Positions 1-8,778 of a DNA stretch of 64,000 nucleotides are shown here, in pieces (the first letter of the stretch is position 1; the number at the start of each line of letters is the position of its first letter). The position numbers and the translations under genes were made by a program. The notes under the pieces were generated by a model, which was not told the DNA's origin, did no database searches, and saw only the letters and a list, made by a program, of their open reading frames with translations. This stretch comes from CAWCDJ01 sp963796485 (GTDB taxonomy: Bacteria > Acidobacteriota > Terriglobia > Bryobacterales > Bryobacteraceae). Where the stretch lies: the NCBI GenBank assembly GCA_963796485.1, contig CAWCLV010000004.1, positions 434,001 to 498,000 on the forward strand, written 5' to 3'.

Positions 1-65
1 CCCCTACCCCTCCCGCGAGCAAAAAGTGACGGCGGCTGAGATCGTGTTTGGGCATGGCGATATCT

Positions 66-1082
66 TCAATTCGGGTACGGCTGGCCGGCTCGCACCACGC
101 GGATCTGATGATCCGTGAATTTGGCGTGAGCGCCGGGAAGATCGAGTTTCGGCATGTGGCAGTTCACGCAATTGATTTTGGCTACGGGGCAGGGCTTCGC
201 CTTCGCGCCGGAAGAGTGGCAGGCCCCGCACTTCGCATCGTAGGAGGATGCCGTGCGCACTACGGCCGCGTGCGGGTCGTGGCAGGCGGTGCACCGGATG
301 CGCGTCTCCGTCGCGTCATAGCATTTGCTGTTCGCAAGGCGGTACGGCTGAAATCGAACGTTGTTCACGCCCAGCGGCCCGTGCATGGCGATTTGCGACC
401 ACGTCCGGTGGCACCGCCCGCACAACTCGGACATCTCTTCCGCGCTCAGTTGGCCGAGACGCGGCATCTTCGCCTCCGCCACGTTCCCGGCGCGGACTGC
501 CGCTACATGTTTCGCCGCCGGGCCATGACAGGCTTCGCAGTCCACTCCCGGCCGCAGCGTTTCCAGGTTGAGGCGGTCCTGCGCCACGCCTCCCGTCGAG
601 TGGCAGCCGAAACAATCGCGCGCCCCCGCCACGTCCATGCGCCGACCGGCCGCTTCCAGAGCGTCGCTCACCCGGCTTCCCTGGGCACCCATCGTGAGAT
701 CGAGCCCGCCGGCCGCTTCGAAAAAACTCACCCGGCTTTCATAGAAAGCGCCGTCCCGTTCGAAGACGTAGGTCTGCCCGGCCCTCCCGCGTCCGAACGC
801 CCACAGAAGAGGGACCGTGATCTGCTGCCCGTTGCCCGTGACCGTCAACGTGCTGCCGTCACCCTGTCGCGTGATGCGGTACCGGTATTCGCCGAGCTGA
901 AAGCTTAAATCCGGATGCTCTTTCAGAATTTCGCAGGCGGCCGCCGGCGCCAGCGCACCTGCCATCGGCGTTGCCTGGTAATGCGTGTACTGCTCGCGGT
1001 GGCATTCCGCGCAGACCGCGCCGCCGGAGTACGGCGATGCCGCGCGCGCCACCAGCGGAAGCAGTAGCCAGAGCGGCCTCAC
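66..1082 (-). CDS. seven-heme c-type cytochrome, secreted
   Basis: A 338-residue periplasmic electron-transfer protein. Seven CxxCH heme-binding motifs are visible near residues 24, 157, 182, 221, 264, 285 and 305, behind a short hydrophobic leader (residues 3-15). The region between hemes 1 and 2 is a heme-free domain of about 130 residues; the last six hemes are clustered as in cytochrome c554/doubled-CxxCH proteins. The chosen start is the GTG that overlaps the stop of the upstream TPR gene (GTGA), which implies translational coupling. The partner TPR proteins suggest an extracytoplasmic redox complex. The electron donor and acceptor cannot be read from sequence. Confidence 0.85.
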   Translation of the reverse strand: MRPLWLLLPLVARAASPYSGGAVCAECHREQYTHYQATPMAGALAPAAACEILKEHPDLSFQLGEYRYRITRQGDGSTLTVTGNGQQITVPLLWAFGRGRAGQTYVFERDGAFYESRVSFFEAAGGLDLTMGAQGSRVSDALEAAGRRMDVAGARDCFGCHSTGGVAQDRLNLETLRPGVDCEACHGPAAKHVAAVRAGNVAEAKMPRLGQLSAEEMSELCGRCHRTWSQIAMHGPLGVNNVRFQPYRLANSKCYDATETRIRCTACHDPHAAVVRTASSYDAKCGACHSSGAKAKPCPVAKINCVNCHMPKLDLPGAHAKFTDHQIRVVRAGQPYPN

Positions 1083-2212
1083 GGCACCCTGGCTCCCGGT
1101 TCCGCGGCTTGCTTGGCCGCATTCAGTTTGAGCACGATCGCCCGTTCGCGGTCGCCGTCTTCCTTGCGCTTCAGGCGATAGTAGACCGTCGCCAACGAGA
1201 CGTGGGCCTCCACGAATTGCGGCGATTCCTTCGTGAGCCGCTCCAGCGCCATGCGGGCTTCTTCCACCTTGCCCAACATCAGGTCGATGGTCGCCAGTTG
1301 ATACCGGACTCCGGGATCGTTCGGCCGCACCATCAGGGCGCGATCGAACCGTTGGACCGCGCCGGCGAAGTCCTGGTCTTCCTTCAGGAGCACACCGAGT
1401 TGCAGGTTGGAGAGAAAATCGTTGGGGTTCGATTCCAACTCCTTGCGGAACGCGACGGCGGCGCCGGGCGTGTCGCCCGTGGCGAGTAGGGCCAAGCCGT
1501 AATACGAGTACAGGTCGGGAACGGTGGGGTTTAGTTCCACCGCTTTCTTGAGGTCCTCGAGCGCGCCGGAGAAGTCCTGGACGTTGATCTTGGCGGCCCC
1601 CATCATCAGCCGCGCTTCGGCCGAATCGCCGTCGCGAAGAATGCGATCGACCAGCACCTGCCCGCGCGTGGCCTGGTTGTCGCGGATGAGCGCCGTCCCG
1701 AGCAGGTAGATCACCGCCTTGTCGTTGGGCGCCTGCTTCTCGAGCGGCGTCAGAAGTTCGATCACCTTTTTGTTCTCGCCCAGGCGCAGGTCGCAATCGG
1801 CCAGCAGGTATACCGCCTGGCTGTTACCCGGCTCTTGCTTCAGGACCTTTTCCAGTTCCGCGGCGGCCTCGCCGACCCGGGACGTCTTGTAGTACGCCAG
1901 CGCGAGATTGAGCCGGACCGGAGTGTTCGCCGGATCCTTCTTCAATGCCCGCCCATACTCAACCGTCGCTTCTTCGTAGTGCCCGGATCGCGATAGCGCC
2001 GCGCCGAGATTGGAGAGGGCGATGATATTTTCGGGATTCTGCTTGAGGTAAGCGCGGTACTCCCGGATGGCGCCTTCGACGTCGCCCGCCTGGTGAAGTT
2101 CGATGGCGTGCCGCAGGATCGCTTCCGTGCCGCCCGCCGGCTGCGGCGAGGCTGCCGCGCCGATAGCGGCCAGCGCCAGCGTCAGTATCCACGCTTTACC
2201 TGGAGCCGCCAT
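1079..2212 (-). CDS. TPR-repeat protein with signal peptide
   Basis: A 377-residue protein with an N-terminal hydrophobic signal (about residues 7-22) followed almost entirely by tetratricopeptide repeats (AIREYRAYL, YEEATVEYGRAL, GAVQRFDRAL and similar units). TPR arrays are protein-protein scaffolds. The ATG at 2212 was chosen because the signal peptide follows directly; the longer open frame upstream lies inside the preceding gene. It overlaps that gene by 17 bases and the cytochrome gene downstream by 4 bases, so the three are one operon. It is a clear tandem paralogue of the TPR half of the upstream gene. A scaffold role for the cytochrome is inference. Confidence 0.85.
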   Translation of the reverse strand: MAAPGKAWILTLALAAIGAAASPQPAGGTEAILRHAIELHQAGDVEGAIREYRAYLKQNPENIIALSNLGAALSRSGHYEEATVEYGRALKKDPANTPVRLNLALAYYKTSRVGEAAAELEKVLKQEPGNSQAVYLLADCDLRLGENKKVIELLTPLEKQAPNDKAVIYLLGTALIRDNQATRGQVLVDRILRDGDSAEARLMMGAAKINVQDFSGALEDLKKAVELNPTVPDLYSYYGLALLATGDTPGAAVAFRKELESNPNDFLSNLQLGVLLKEDQDFAGAVQRFDRALMVRPNDPGVRYQLATIDLMLGKVEEARMALERLTKESPQFVEAHVSLATVYYRLKRKEDGDRERAIVLKLNAAKQAAEPGARVP

Positions 2213-3647
2213 GGTTACCCCTTCCGGACAGGATCTCGCGAAGCGACGCCTCGAACTCCGCCGGATGGAAATCCTGCTCGCCGAGACGGCTATCGAAAGC
2301 CACGCGGCCGTCCCTTCCGACGATGTACACGCGGCTCGGCCAGGCACTGTACGCTTTCTCCGCCGCGCCGTCCATGCCATCCACCACCACGGAAGTAAAG
2401 GGCAGGCTGAGTTTTCGAACACAGAGCTCCGCATGCGCCCGCTTTTCCTGGAAGGAGCGGGCCGGCGGGAGGTCGATCCCGTCCTTTTGGTTGATCGTGC
2501 TCTGCCAATCGCCTTCCGCGTGAGCTTCCTTTATATAGACCAGCCGGAAATCGGCCCGGTCGTGGAACTCCGTCCAGGCTTTCTTCAGCTCCGCCGCGGA
2601 ATACCTGAGCTTCGGGCAGGTATAGCTGCCGAATACCAGCACCGTCGGTTTCGCGGGCCTCGCAACTTCCAATTGCGCAATGGCAGGCGCGGGCGCCCCT
2701 ACTGGAACGCCCGGATCGGCGCTGCCCGCGGCGTGGAATCCGTGTTCGAGGGCGGCGCGCGCCTCGGCCGACGTGGGCCGCAGTTCCACGGCGCGTTCGA
2801 GAAGGGGCCGCGCTTCGTCCGCCTTGCCGCGCTCGGAGAGGATGGCGGCGAGCTGAAAATTCGCGTCGAAATCGTTCGGGTTCAGCGCCAGTTCCCTGCG
2901 GAACGCTTCGGCCGCGCTATCGGCATCCCCGGTGAAGAGAAGCGCCCGCCCGTAATAAGACTGGAGGGAAAGTATCCGGGGATTCAGCGCGGCCGCCTTC
3001 CCCAGTTCCTGGACCGCCGCCGGGTAGTTGCCGTCCATGAAGAGGGCCGACCCGAGCAGAAAATGCCCTTCGGCCGAATCTCCCCGGCGGAGAATCCGGT
3101 CCACGTAGACTTGCCCTTCGGCCGGATGCCCGCCGCGGATCAGCGCCATTCCCAGCTCATAGTCCAAGGCGTCCTGCTCCTCCGGGCTGACCGTCAGGGG
3201 CTTCAGCAACTCGATAGCGAGGGAAAATTTTCCGGTCTGCAGATAGCAGTCGCCCAGCAGTAGCGCCACGCGCGGCTCGCCCGGATGGGCGTCGTGTATC
3301 GCGCGGAATTCGGAAATCGCCTCCGGCAGTTGCGCGGATTTGTAGTAGGCCAGCCCGAGGTTCAAACGAACCCGGTCCGCCGCCTCGGGTGCAGCGAGTT
3401 TCATGGCAGCCCGGTATTGCTCGATCGCCTCCTGGAACCGCCCCAGCCCGGCGAGCACCACGCCGTAGTTGGCGCGGATCTCGAACCGGTTCGGTTCGGC
3501 GGCTGCGCAAGCCTGGTATTCCCGTGCCGCGGGCTCCAATTCCCCCGCCTGGTGAAGTTGCATCGCGCGGTCAAGGGCACACCGGGAGCCCGGTGTCTGC
3601 GCACCACACCCCAGAGCTAACGCCAGCCAAAGACTACACCGGAACAC
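2196..3647 (-). CDS. TPR protein fused to a deiodinase/thioredoxin-fold domain
   Basis: A 483-residue secreted protein: hydrophobic leader (residues 4-16), TPR repeats over about residues 25-300, then a C-terminal thioredoxin-fold domain. That domain carries FGSYTCPKLR (Cys about residue 344), the signature position of the iodothyronine-deiodinase-like family, where vertebrate enzymes have selenocysteine in GSCTU. Later landmarks of the family are VYIKEAHAEGDW and FTSVVVDGMD. There is no in-frame TGA at the key position; it is a plain Cys codon. First gene of the TPR-TPR-cytochrome operon. A thiol-redox role is likely; true dehalogenation is unproven for bacterial members. Confidence 0.8.
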   Translation of the reverse strand: MFRCSLWLALALGCGAQTPGSRCALDRAMQLHQAGELEPAAREYQACAAAEPNRFEIRANYGVVLAGLGRFQEAIEQYRAAMKLAAPEAADRVRLNLGLAYYKSAQLPEAISEFRAIHDAHPGEPRVALLLGDCYLQTGKFSLAIELLKPLTVSPEEQDALDYELGMALIRGGHPAEGQVYVDRILRRGDSAEGHFLLGSALFMDGNYPAAVQELGKAAALNPRILSLQSYYGRALLFTGDADSAAEAFRRELALNPNDFDANFQLAAILSERGKADEARPLLERAVELRPTSAEARAALEHGFHAAGSADPGVPVGAPAPAIAQLEVARPAKPTVLVFGSYTCPKLRYSAAELKKAWTEFHDRADFRLVYIKEAHAEGDWQSTINQKDGIDLPPARSFQEKRAHAELCVRKLSLPFTSVVVDGMDGAAEKAYSAWPSRVYIVGRDGRVAFDSRLGEQDFHPAEFEASLREILSGRGNHGGSR

Positions 3648-4031
3648 TTCGGACTTCCCCCTCCCAGCAGGAGAATTCTATCACCAACCGGCCGTTCGTT
3701 TAATCCCGCCGCCTTCGGAATCAAAGACTTACGACTCCGATTCGGCGTTAACCAGCCGTTAACCAGCGTCGTTAACGGCCCCTTGCGTTACCGGTTGGAC
3801 GGAAGCCGGAAACCGGCGATTTCCTGAGGCCGGGCGTATTCTGCTGATTCGGGGGAAGTTCCCGGCCGCCGGCGGACTTTGGAGAACGTCCGAAGTTACC
3901 AGCGGAAGCCAAATCGTCCCGTTCACGGCAAGTTGGCGGATTAGCCTTTTTTCCTGCGATTAGTAGCTTTATATTAGACCCACGTCCGCAAGAGGGGTTG
4001 CGGAACGCTCAATTTGGAGGGCTGGGTTCGA
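3648..4031. other. intergenic region between divergent genes
   Basis: These 384 bases separate the reverse-strand TPR operon from the forward TonB-receptor gene and should hold both promoters. I see no gene. Three GTTAAC cores occur at 3747, 3758 and 3771, the first two inside the repeated decamer GTTAACCAGC, which could be a regulator site. A GGAGG ribosome-binding site at 4016-4020 precedes the receptor start. No promoter could be assigned with confidence. Confidence 0.4.
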
Positions 4032-7000
4032 ATGAAGCATCAATTCCAGAAATGGCCGCTTTGGCTGACCGCTCTGGCGGTTTTGGCCCTGACAGCGGGG
4101 AGCCTATTGGCGCAAGGCATCTACGCGACACTCACGGGCGTGGTGTCGGATCCTTCGCAAGCCTTGATCGCGGGGGCGAAGGTCACGCTCACCGAGACGG
4201 CGTCCGGTTCGGTGCGCACTACGGTCACCAACAGCGACGGCTACTTCACCTTTGCCTCCGTCCCGGTAGGTAGCTACGACCTCAAGATCGAATTAAAGGG
4301 TTTCGACATCTATAAGGTCTCCGGGGTCCAGATGAGCGGTGGCGAGAAGCGTAACATCAACGCCACTATGAAGGTCGGAACCACCTCGGAAACGGTGGAA
4401 GTCACCAGCAGCGCCGATACCATCGTACCCGTCGACTCAGGCGAAAAATCGGCCACCCTGACGACGAAGGAACTCCAGAGCTACGTCTCGGTCGGCAGCA
4501 ACGCCGCCGAATTCATCAAGATTATGCCTGGGTTCGGCATCCAGAACGGCACGTCGAACAAGTCGAACTACACCGGTGAGACGATAGGGATCAATGCCAA
4601 CGGCGATGCCGGCAGCCAGAGCCCTCTGAATAACGCCTTCTCGTATAACGGGCTGCCGAGCAACTCGCTCGACATCACGGCCGATGGCGCCCACGTCTCG
4701 GACCCCGGCTGCAACTGCGACACCCCGGTGAACCCCAATTCCGACATGGTGGAAGAGTTCAAGGTCATGACCTCGAACTTCAGCGCCGAGAACCAGAAAG
4801 GGCCCGCGGTGGTGACCTCGGTGGCGAAATCCGGCGGTAAGGATTTCCACGGTTCGGGGTTCTTCTATGCCCGCAATTACGCGATGAACGCCAACGACGC
4901 GCTGTTCAACGCCAGCGCTCAGCAGCGCCCCGAGAACAAGTACTACTACCCCGGGTTTACCATCGGCGGCCCGGTTCTGATCCCTCACAGCAATTTCAAC
5001 AAGAACCGGAACAAGCTCTTCTTCTTCACCGGGCTCGAGTACTTCTACCAGACTCTCGATACCGGCCTTCTCCGCGCCACGGTGCCCACGGACGGCATGA
5101 TCAACGGGAACTTCTCTCCGACGGAGCTTGCCAAGCTGGGTAACATCACGGCGTCCGGCGGACCTCCGGGACAACTGAACGCGGCGGCGCTACAGCAGGC
5201 CCCCGGCGGGATTTTCCCCAGTTCGTTGCTCGACCCCAACATGCAGGCCCTGATGAAGCTCTACCCGCGGCCGAACGCCGATTCGAATGCGACCGGCGGA
5301 TTCAATTACGTGCAGGCGGAGACCTTCAACCAGAACAACAGCCAGTGGATGTCGCGCGTGGACTACAGCATCAGCGACAACACGAAATTGTTCGTCCGGT
5401 ATAACCTCCAGCGCGAAACCCAGCTATTCCCGGTCGGCCTGTGGTGGCGCAACGGCGGTCAAGTGCCGTATCCGACGCCGGTCGAAGGCAAGAACCGGTC
5501 CGACTCGATTTCAGCTTCCCTGACCCACGTCTTCAACCCGAGCATGACCAACGAGTTCGTGTTCGGCTACACCTTCATCGGTTTCCCGAACGTCTTCCAG
5601 GATCCCTCGAAAGTGGATCGCACGAAGGTCGGGTACAACTATAAGGGCCTGTTCAAGAATGGCGTCAATCAAATCCCGGCGTTTGGCGGATGGGGTGGCG
5701 GCGAAGCGGCTCTCGTCTTCAATCCGGGCGGCTTCGAAGTGGGTGGCACTTCGGCCGGTCTGTACGCCAACAAGTACATGCCGAGCGCCAGCGACACGAT
5801 TACGAAGGTCGCGGGCACCCACACCATCAAGGCCGGAGTTTTCTGGGAATGGATTCGCAACGCGCAGCCCGCGAACAACTACACCAACGGGTTCCTGGAA
5901 TTCAATGTCGGCAACCCCAACTCGCTGGGCAATGCTTACGCTGACCTCTTAAGCGGAACGCTCAACTCTTACCAGGAGACTTCGTTCAACCGGGTGAACG
6001 ACATCGCTTACAGCACGTATGAGGGCTTCGTTCAGGACTCGTGGAAGGCGACCCGGCGTTTGACGCTCGAGTTCGGCATCCGCATGACGCACTTCCAGCC
6101 TTGGGTGGACCGGTTGGGGTACGGATACTCGATATTCGACTACTCGAAGTACAGCCCAACTTGCACTCCGCTTCAGTACTGCGGTTTCGAGTGGAACAAA
6201 CGGAATTCGAGCGTGCCGGTCGGCGGATTCCCGACGCGGGCCCTCTTCTACCAACCCCGCTTCGGTATGGCTTATGACGTCTTCGGCAGCGGCAAGACGG
6301 TTCTCCGCGGCGGCTGGGGCCGGTACTACTACCACTCCGGCCAGTTCACGAACGGGCTGGACGTTTCCGCCGGTGTGGTCAGCCGCAACCTCGGAGCAAA
6401 TGTGGACGGGGTCCCGGTCATCGCGAAAAATCTCGACACCCTGAACGTTGCCGATCAGGCATCCAGCCCGTCGGCAGTCGATAGTAAGGACGACCGGCAG
6501 CCATACACCGATAGCTACAGCTTCACGGTGTCGCGTCGATTGCCGTGGGCGAGCCTTCTGGAAGTGGCTTATGTAGGTAACTCCAGCCGTGACCTCCCGA
6601 TCACCTCGGGGGCCGGATCCAACATCAATTTGGTTCCGATCGGCGCGATGCTCAACCAGGGCGTGGACCCCAACAGTTTGACGGCGGACAATTTCCGTCC
6701 GCTGAAGGGGTTCTCCGCACTGAACCTGGCTACGAACAAGGCGTACGCCAACTACAACGCTCTGCAAATGACGTGGGTCCGCACCAAGGGCCGGTATACA
6801 GTCAATGCGAACTACACGTACGGCAAGGCGATGGGCATCGTCAACCCCACGCTCGACCAGTACAACCTGGCCAACGATTATGGCGTGCAGCCTACCAATC
6901 GTACCCACATTTTCAACATGGCCTACTCGGTCGAGATGGGGAACTTCACGAGACAGAAGCTTGTCGGCGGGTTCGTTAATGGCTGGCAGGTTTCCGGCAT

Positions 7001-7523
7001 CCTCCAACTCGAAAGCGGCGCCAACCTCGCCGGCTTCAGCAGCGGGCAGACCAGCGGCAGTAATTTCGGGATGAACCTCAATGGAGCGAAAGTTCCCGGC
7101 ACCAATTACAACATCAGCAATGTATCCCTGCTGGGAACGAGCGACATCCAGCTCAACCCGATCCTGACGTGCAATCCGACTTCGAACCTCGGACCGAATC
7201 AGTACGTCAATCCGAGCTGCTTCTCGTTCCCGACCGCAATTGGAGAGAACGGGGGCAGCGTCCTTCCGCCAATGTACGGCCCCGGTTTCTTCAACTGGGA
7301 TATGGGGCTCTTCAAGAACTTCCAGATCTCGGAATCGAAGAAGCTCCAGCTCCGGCTGAATGGCTACAACTTCCTCAACCATCCGCTCTGGTCGTTCAAC
7401 GGGAGCGACCTGACACTCGGGTTCGATCCGAACACCGGCAAGGTCAACACCCCGCTTTTCGGCACCGTGATCAACAAGCAGGGCCACCGGGTGGTGCAAG
7501 TCGCGATCAAGTTTTTCTTCTGA
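4032..7523 (+). CDS. TonB-dependent receptor with carboxypeptidase-regulatory-like domain (Oar-type)
   Basis: A 1163-residue outer-membrane protein. A signal peptide ends at about residue 28 (LTAGSLLAQG), followed by a carboxypeptidase-D regulatory-like beta-sandwich (GIYATLTGVVSDPSQALI to about residue 115), a plug-like segment, and a long beta-barrel rich in aromatic and Asn residues that ends in aromatic residues (VQVAIKFFF), as expected for BAM-dependent insertion. The ATG at 4032 was preferred to an upstream TTG because GGAGG lies 11 bases before it and the signal peptide follows at once. Expanded families of such receptors are typical of Acidobacteria; the substrate, often assumed to be glycans or peptides, is unknown. 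A strong terminator follows. Confidence 0.93.
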   Translation: MKHQFQKWPLWLTALAVLALTAGSLLAQGIYATLTGVVSDPSQALIAGAKVTLTETASGSVRTTVTNSDGYFTFASVPVGSYDLKIELKGFDIYKVSGVQMSGGEKRNINATMKVGTTSETVEVTSSADTIVPVDSGEKSATLTTKELQSYVSVGSNAAEFIKIMPGFGIQNGTSNKSNYTGETIGINANGDAGSQSPLNNAFSYNGLPSNSLDITADGAHVSDPGCNCDTPVNPNSDMVEEFKVMTSNFSAENQKGPAVVTSVAKSGGKDFHGSGFFYARNYAMNANDALFNASAQQRPENKYYYPGFTIGGPVLIPHSNFNKNRNKLFFFTGLEYFYQTLDTGLLRATVPTDGMINGNFSPTELAKLGNITASGGPPGQLNAAALQQAPGGIFPSSLLDPNMQALMKLYPRPNADSNATGGFNYVQAETFNQNNSQWMSRVDYSISDNTKLFVRYNLQRETQLFPVGLWWRNGGQVPYPTPVEGKNRSDSISASLTHVFNPSMTNEFVFGYTFIGFPNVFQDPSKVDRTKVGYNYKGLFKNGVNQIPAFGGWGGGEAALVFNPGGFEVGGTSAGLYANKYMPSASDTITKVAGTHTIKAGVFWEWIRNAQPANNYTNGFLEFNVGNPNSLGNAYADLLSGTLNSYQETSFNRVNDIAYSTYEGFVQDSWKATRRLTLEFGIRMTHFQPWVDRLGYGYSIFDYSKYSPTCTPLQYCGFEWNKRNSSVPVGGFPTRALFYQPRFGMAYDVFGSGKTVLRGGWGRYYYHSGQFTNGLDVSAGVVSRNLGANVDGVPVIAKNLDTLNVADQASSPSAVDSKDDRQPYTDSYSFTVSRRLPWASLLEVAYVGNSSRDLPITSGAGSNINLVPIGAMLNQGVDPNSLTADNFRPLKGFSALNLATNKAYANYNALQMTWVRTKGRYTVNANYTYGKAMGIVNPTLDQYNLANDYGVQPTNRTHIFNMAYSVEMGNFTRQKLVGGFVNGWQVSGILQLESGANLAGFSSGQTSGSNFGMNLNGAKVPGTNYNISNVSLLGTSDIQLNPILTCNPTSNLGPNQYVNPSCFSFPTAIGENGGSVLPPMYGPGFFNWDMGLFKNFQISESKKLQLRLNGYNFLNHPLWSFNGSDLTLGFDPNTGKVNTPLFGTVINKQGHRVVQVAIKFFF

Positions 7524-7577
7524 TAAGGAGCGACCCTGTCAAGCCTTGTGAGAGCCTGACAGATTCCGGTAAGATCA

Positions 7578-7615
7578 AGCCGGCTTTCCTCCGCGGGAGG
7601 GAAGCCGGCTTTTTT
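7578..7615 (+). terminator. intrinsic terminator of the TonB-receptor gene
   Basis: A 15-bp stem with one wobble pair (AGCCGGCTTTCCTCC against GGAGGGAAGCCGGCT), a tiny GCG loop and a six-T run ending at about 7615. It starts 55 bases after the receptor stop codon. Confidence 0.9.
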
Positions 7616-7694
7616 GTCTCGGCAACCGCTGGGGACGTTGTGGAATTCGGGACCGGTCACGTTCTGATGGGCTTCGCGACTGGCTTGCTGCTCG

Positions 7695-8107
7695 TTATCG
7701 CGCTGCCTCCCAGCGCCAGTCATCATGCGCCGCGACTCCGCCGCCGATCATCGGGCCGGAGCAGGCCGCACCGAAAAAATCGATGTTGACGAAAGCGGAA
7801 CCAGCAGGGCGCCAGCAATGAAAAGTCCCTCCGCCGTGAAGAACAGCACTCTCTGGCGAAACCGCTGGATCACGTCGCCGGCGAACATCGCCCCGAATGC
7901 GTAGCCGGCAGTTGCCAGCCCGAAGATCACTCCGATGGCCGTCCGCGACGCGGCCAATTCGGTACTGACTTCCCGCCTGTACAGAGGGAACGCCGTGGTG
8001 ATGACGATGAACGGCGAAAGAGCCAGGATCGCGATGCCGAGCGACATAGCGTAACTTTCTTTGAACGGCCGCGGAAACCCGCCTTGACTCTCATTCCGGT
8101 CGGGCAT
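7695..8107 (-). pseudogene. remnant of an MFS transporter (N-terminal third)
   Basis: From ATG 8107 the frame reads a typical major-facilitator N-terminus: a first membrane helix (MSLGIAILALSPFIVITTAF), a second (AIGVIFGLATAGYAFGAMFA) and the inter-helix motif region GDVIQRFRQR. The frame then stops at 7748. One frame over, the sequence continues sensibly as VNIDFFGAACSGPMIGGG and ends in DDWRW, typical of MFS helices 4-5, to a stop at 7695. The gene is therefore frameshifted near 7790 and truncated to about 135 of some 400 residues. It is unlikely to make a working transporter. Confidence 0.65.
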
Positions 8108-8228
8108 TGATCTCAGGTTACCGATACATGAATCGGCGGCACGGTAGCCGCGGCCACAGAAGCCGGCGGGCCGGAGTTGAGGGTGTGAGATCGGACCCTG
8201 GAAACGTGCGTGCCCCCTCCCGATTGCA

Positions 8229-8672
8229 ATGCACAACATCGAAGACATTTTGAACGACCTCATCTCGACGTGCCGTGACAGCGAAGAAGGATTCGGCAAA
8301 GCGGCAAAGGGCGTCCACGACCAGAATCTGCGAAACCGGTTCCTCGGTATCGAGACACAGCGGAGCCGGTTTGCCGGCGAGCTGGCGGCACGGCTCGAGA
8401 GCCTTGGCGGTACGCCGGCTGTTTCCGGCCACCAAAGCGGGATTCAGCATCGCGGATGGCGGGAACTCGAAACCCGCGTCCGTCCCAAGGACGATGCATC
8501 GTTTCTCGCGGACTGCGAAAACGGCGAAGAGAATACACTCCGGCATTACGAAACAGCGCTTACCCGCGATCTTCCGCCGCAGATCCGGCCTGTAATCGAC
8601 CGGCAGCGGCTCGCGGTGCAGGAAGCTCTGCTGGAGCTTCGCACGCTGGAGCAGGTGCGCAAAGCCGGATAG
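8229..8672 (+). CDS. PA2169-type four-helix-bundle protein (DUF2383)
   Basis: A 147-residue, charged, all-helical soluble protein. The opening IEDILNDLISTCRDSEEGFGKAA and later LADCENGEENTLRHYETAL match the ferritin-like DUF2383/PA2169 family, whose members are often stress-associated. No metal-ligand set is obvious. The ribosome-binding site is weak. The gene stands alone between the MFS remnant and the transcarboxylase operon. Its molecular function is unknown. Confidence 0.75.
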   Translation: MHNIEDILNDLISTCRDSEEGFGKAAKGVHDQNLRNRFLGIETQRSRFAGELAARLESLGGTPAVSGHQSGIQHRGWRELETRVRPKDDASFLADCENGEENTLRHYETALTRDLPPQIRPVIDRQRLAVQEALLELRTLEQVRKAG

Positions 8673-8778
8673 ATACGCAGGCGTGACGAGGCTATACGAG
8701 CATTCATTGCGCAAACTTAACTTCACCTTGACCACGTTTCATTGCTAATCTAGTAGTTAATCGGAGGAACAGAGGGCT

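Noticed and set aside
48..908. Long forward open frame opposite the cytochrome gene.
   Set aside because: It is the antisense shadow of a gene with seven heme motifs, with no domain or RBS of its own.
4014..4031. TTG at 4014 as the TonB-receptor start.
   Set aside because: It overlaps the GGAGG box that serves the ATG at 4032, where the signal peptide begins.
5949..7499. 516-codon reverse open frame inside the TonB-receptor gene.
   Set aside because: GC-rich third positions open the opposite strand; the forward frame has signal peptide, domains and terminator.
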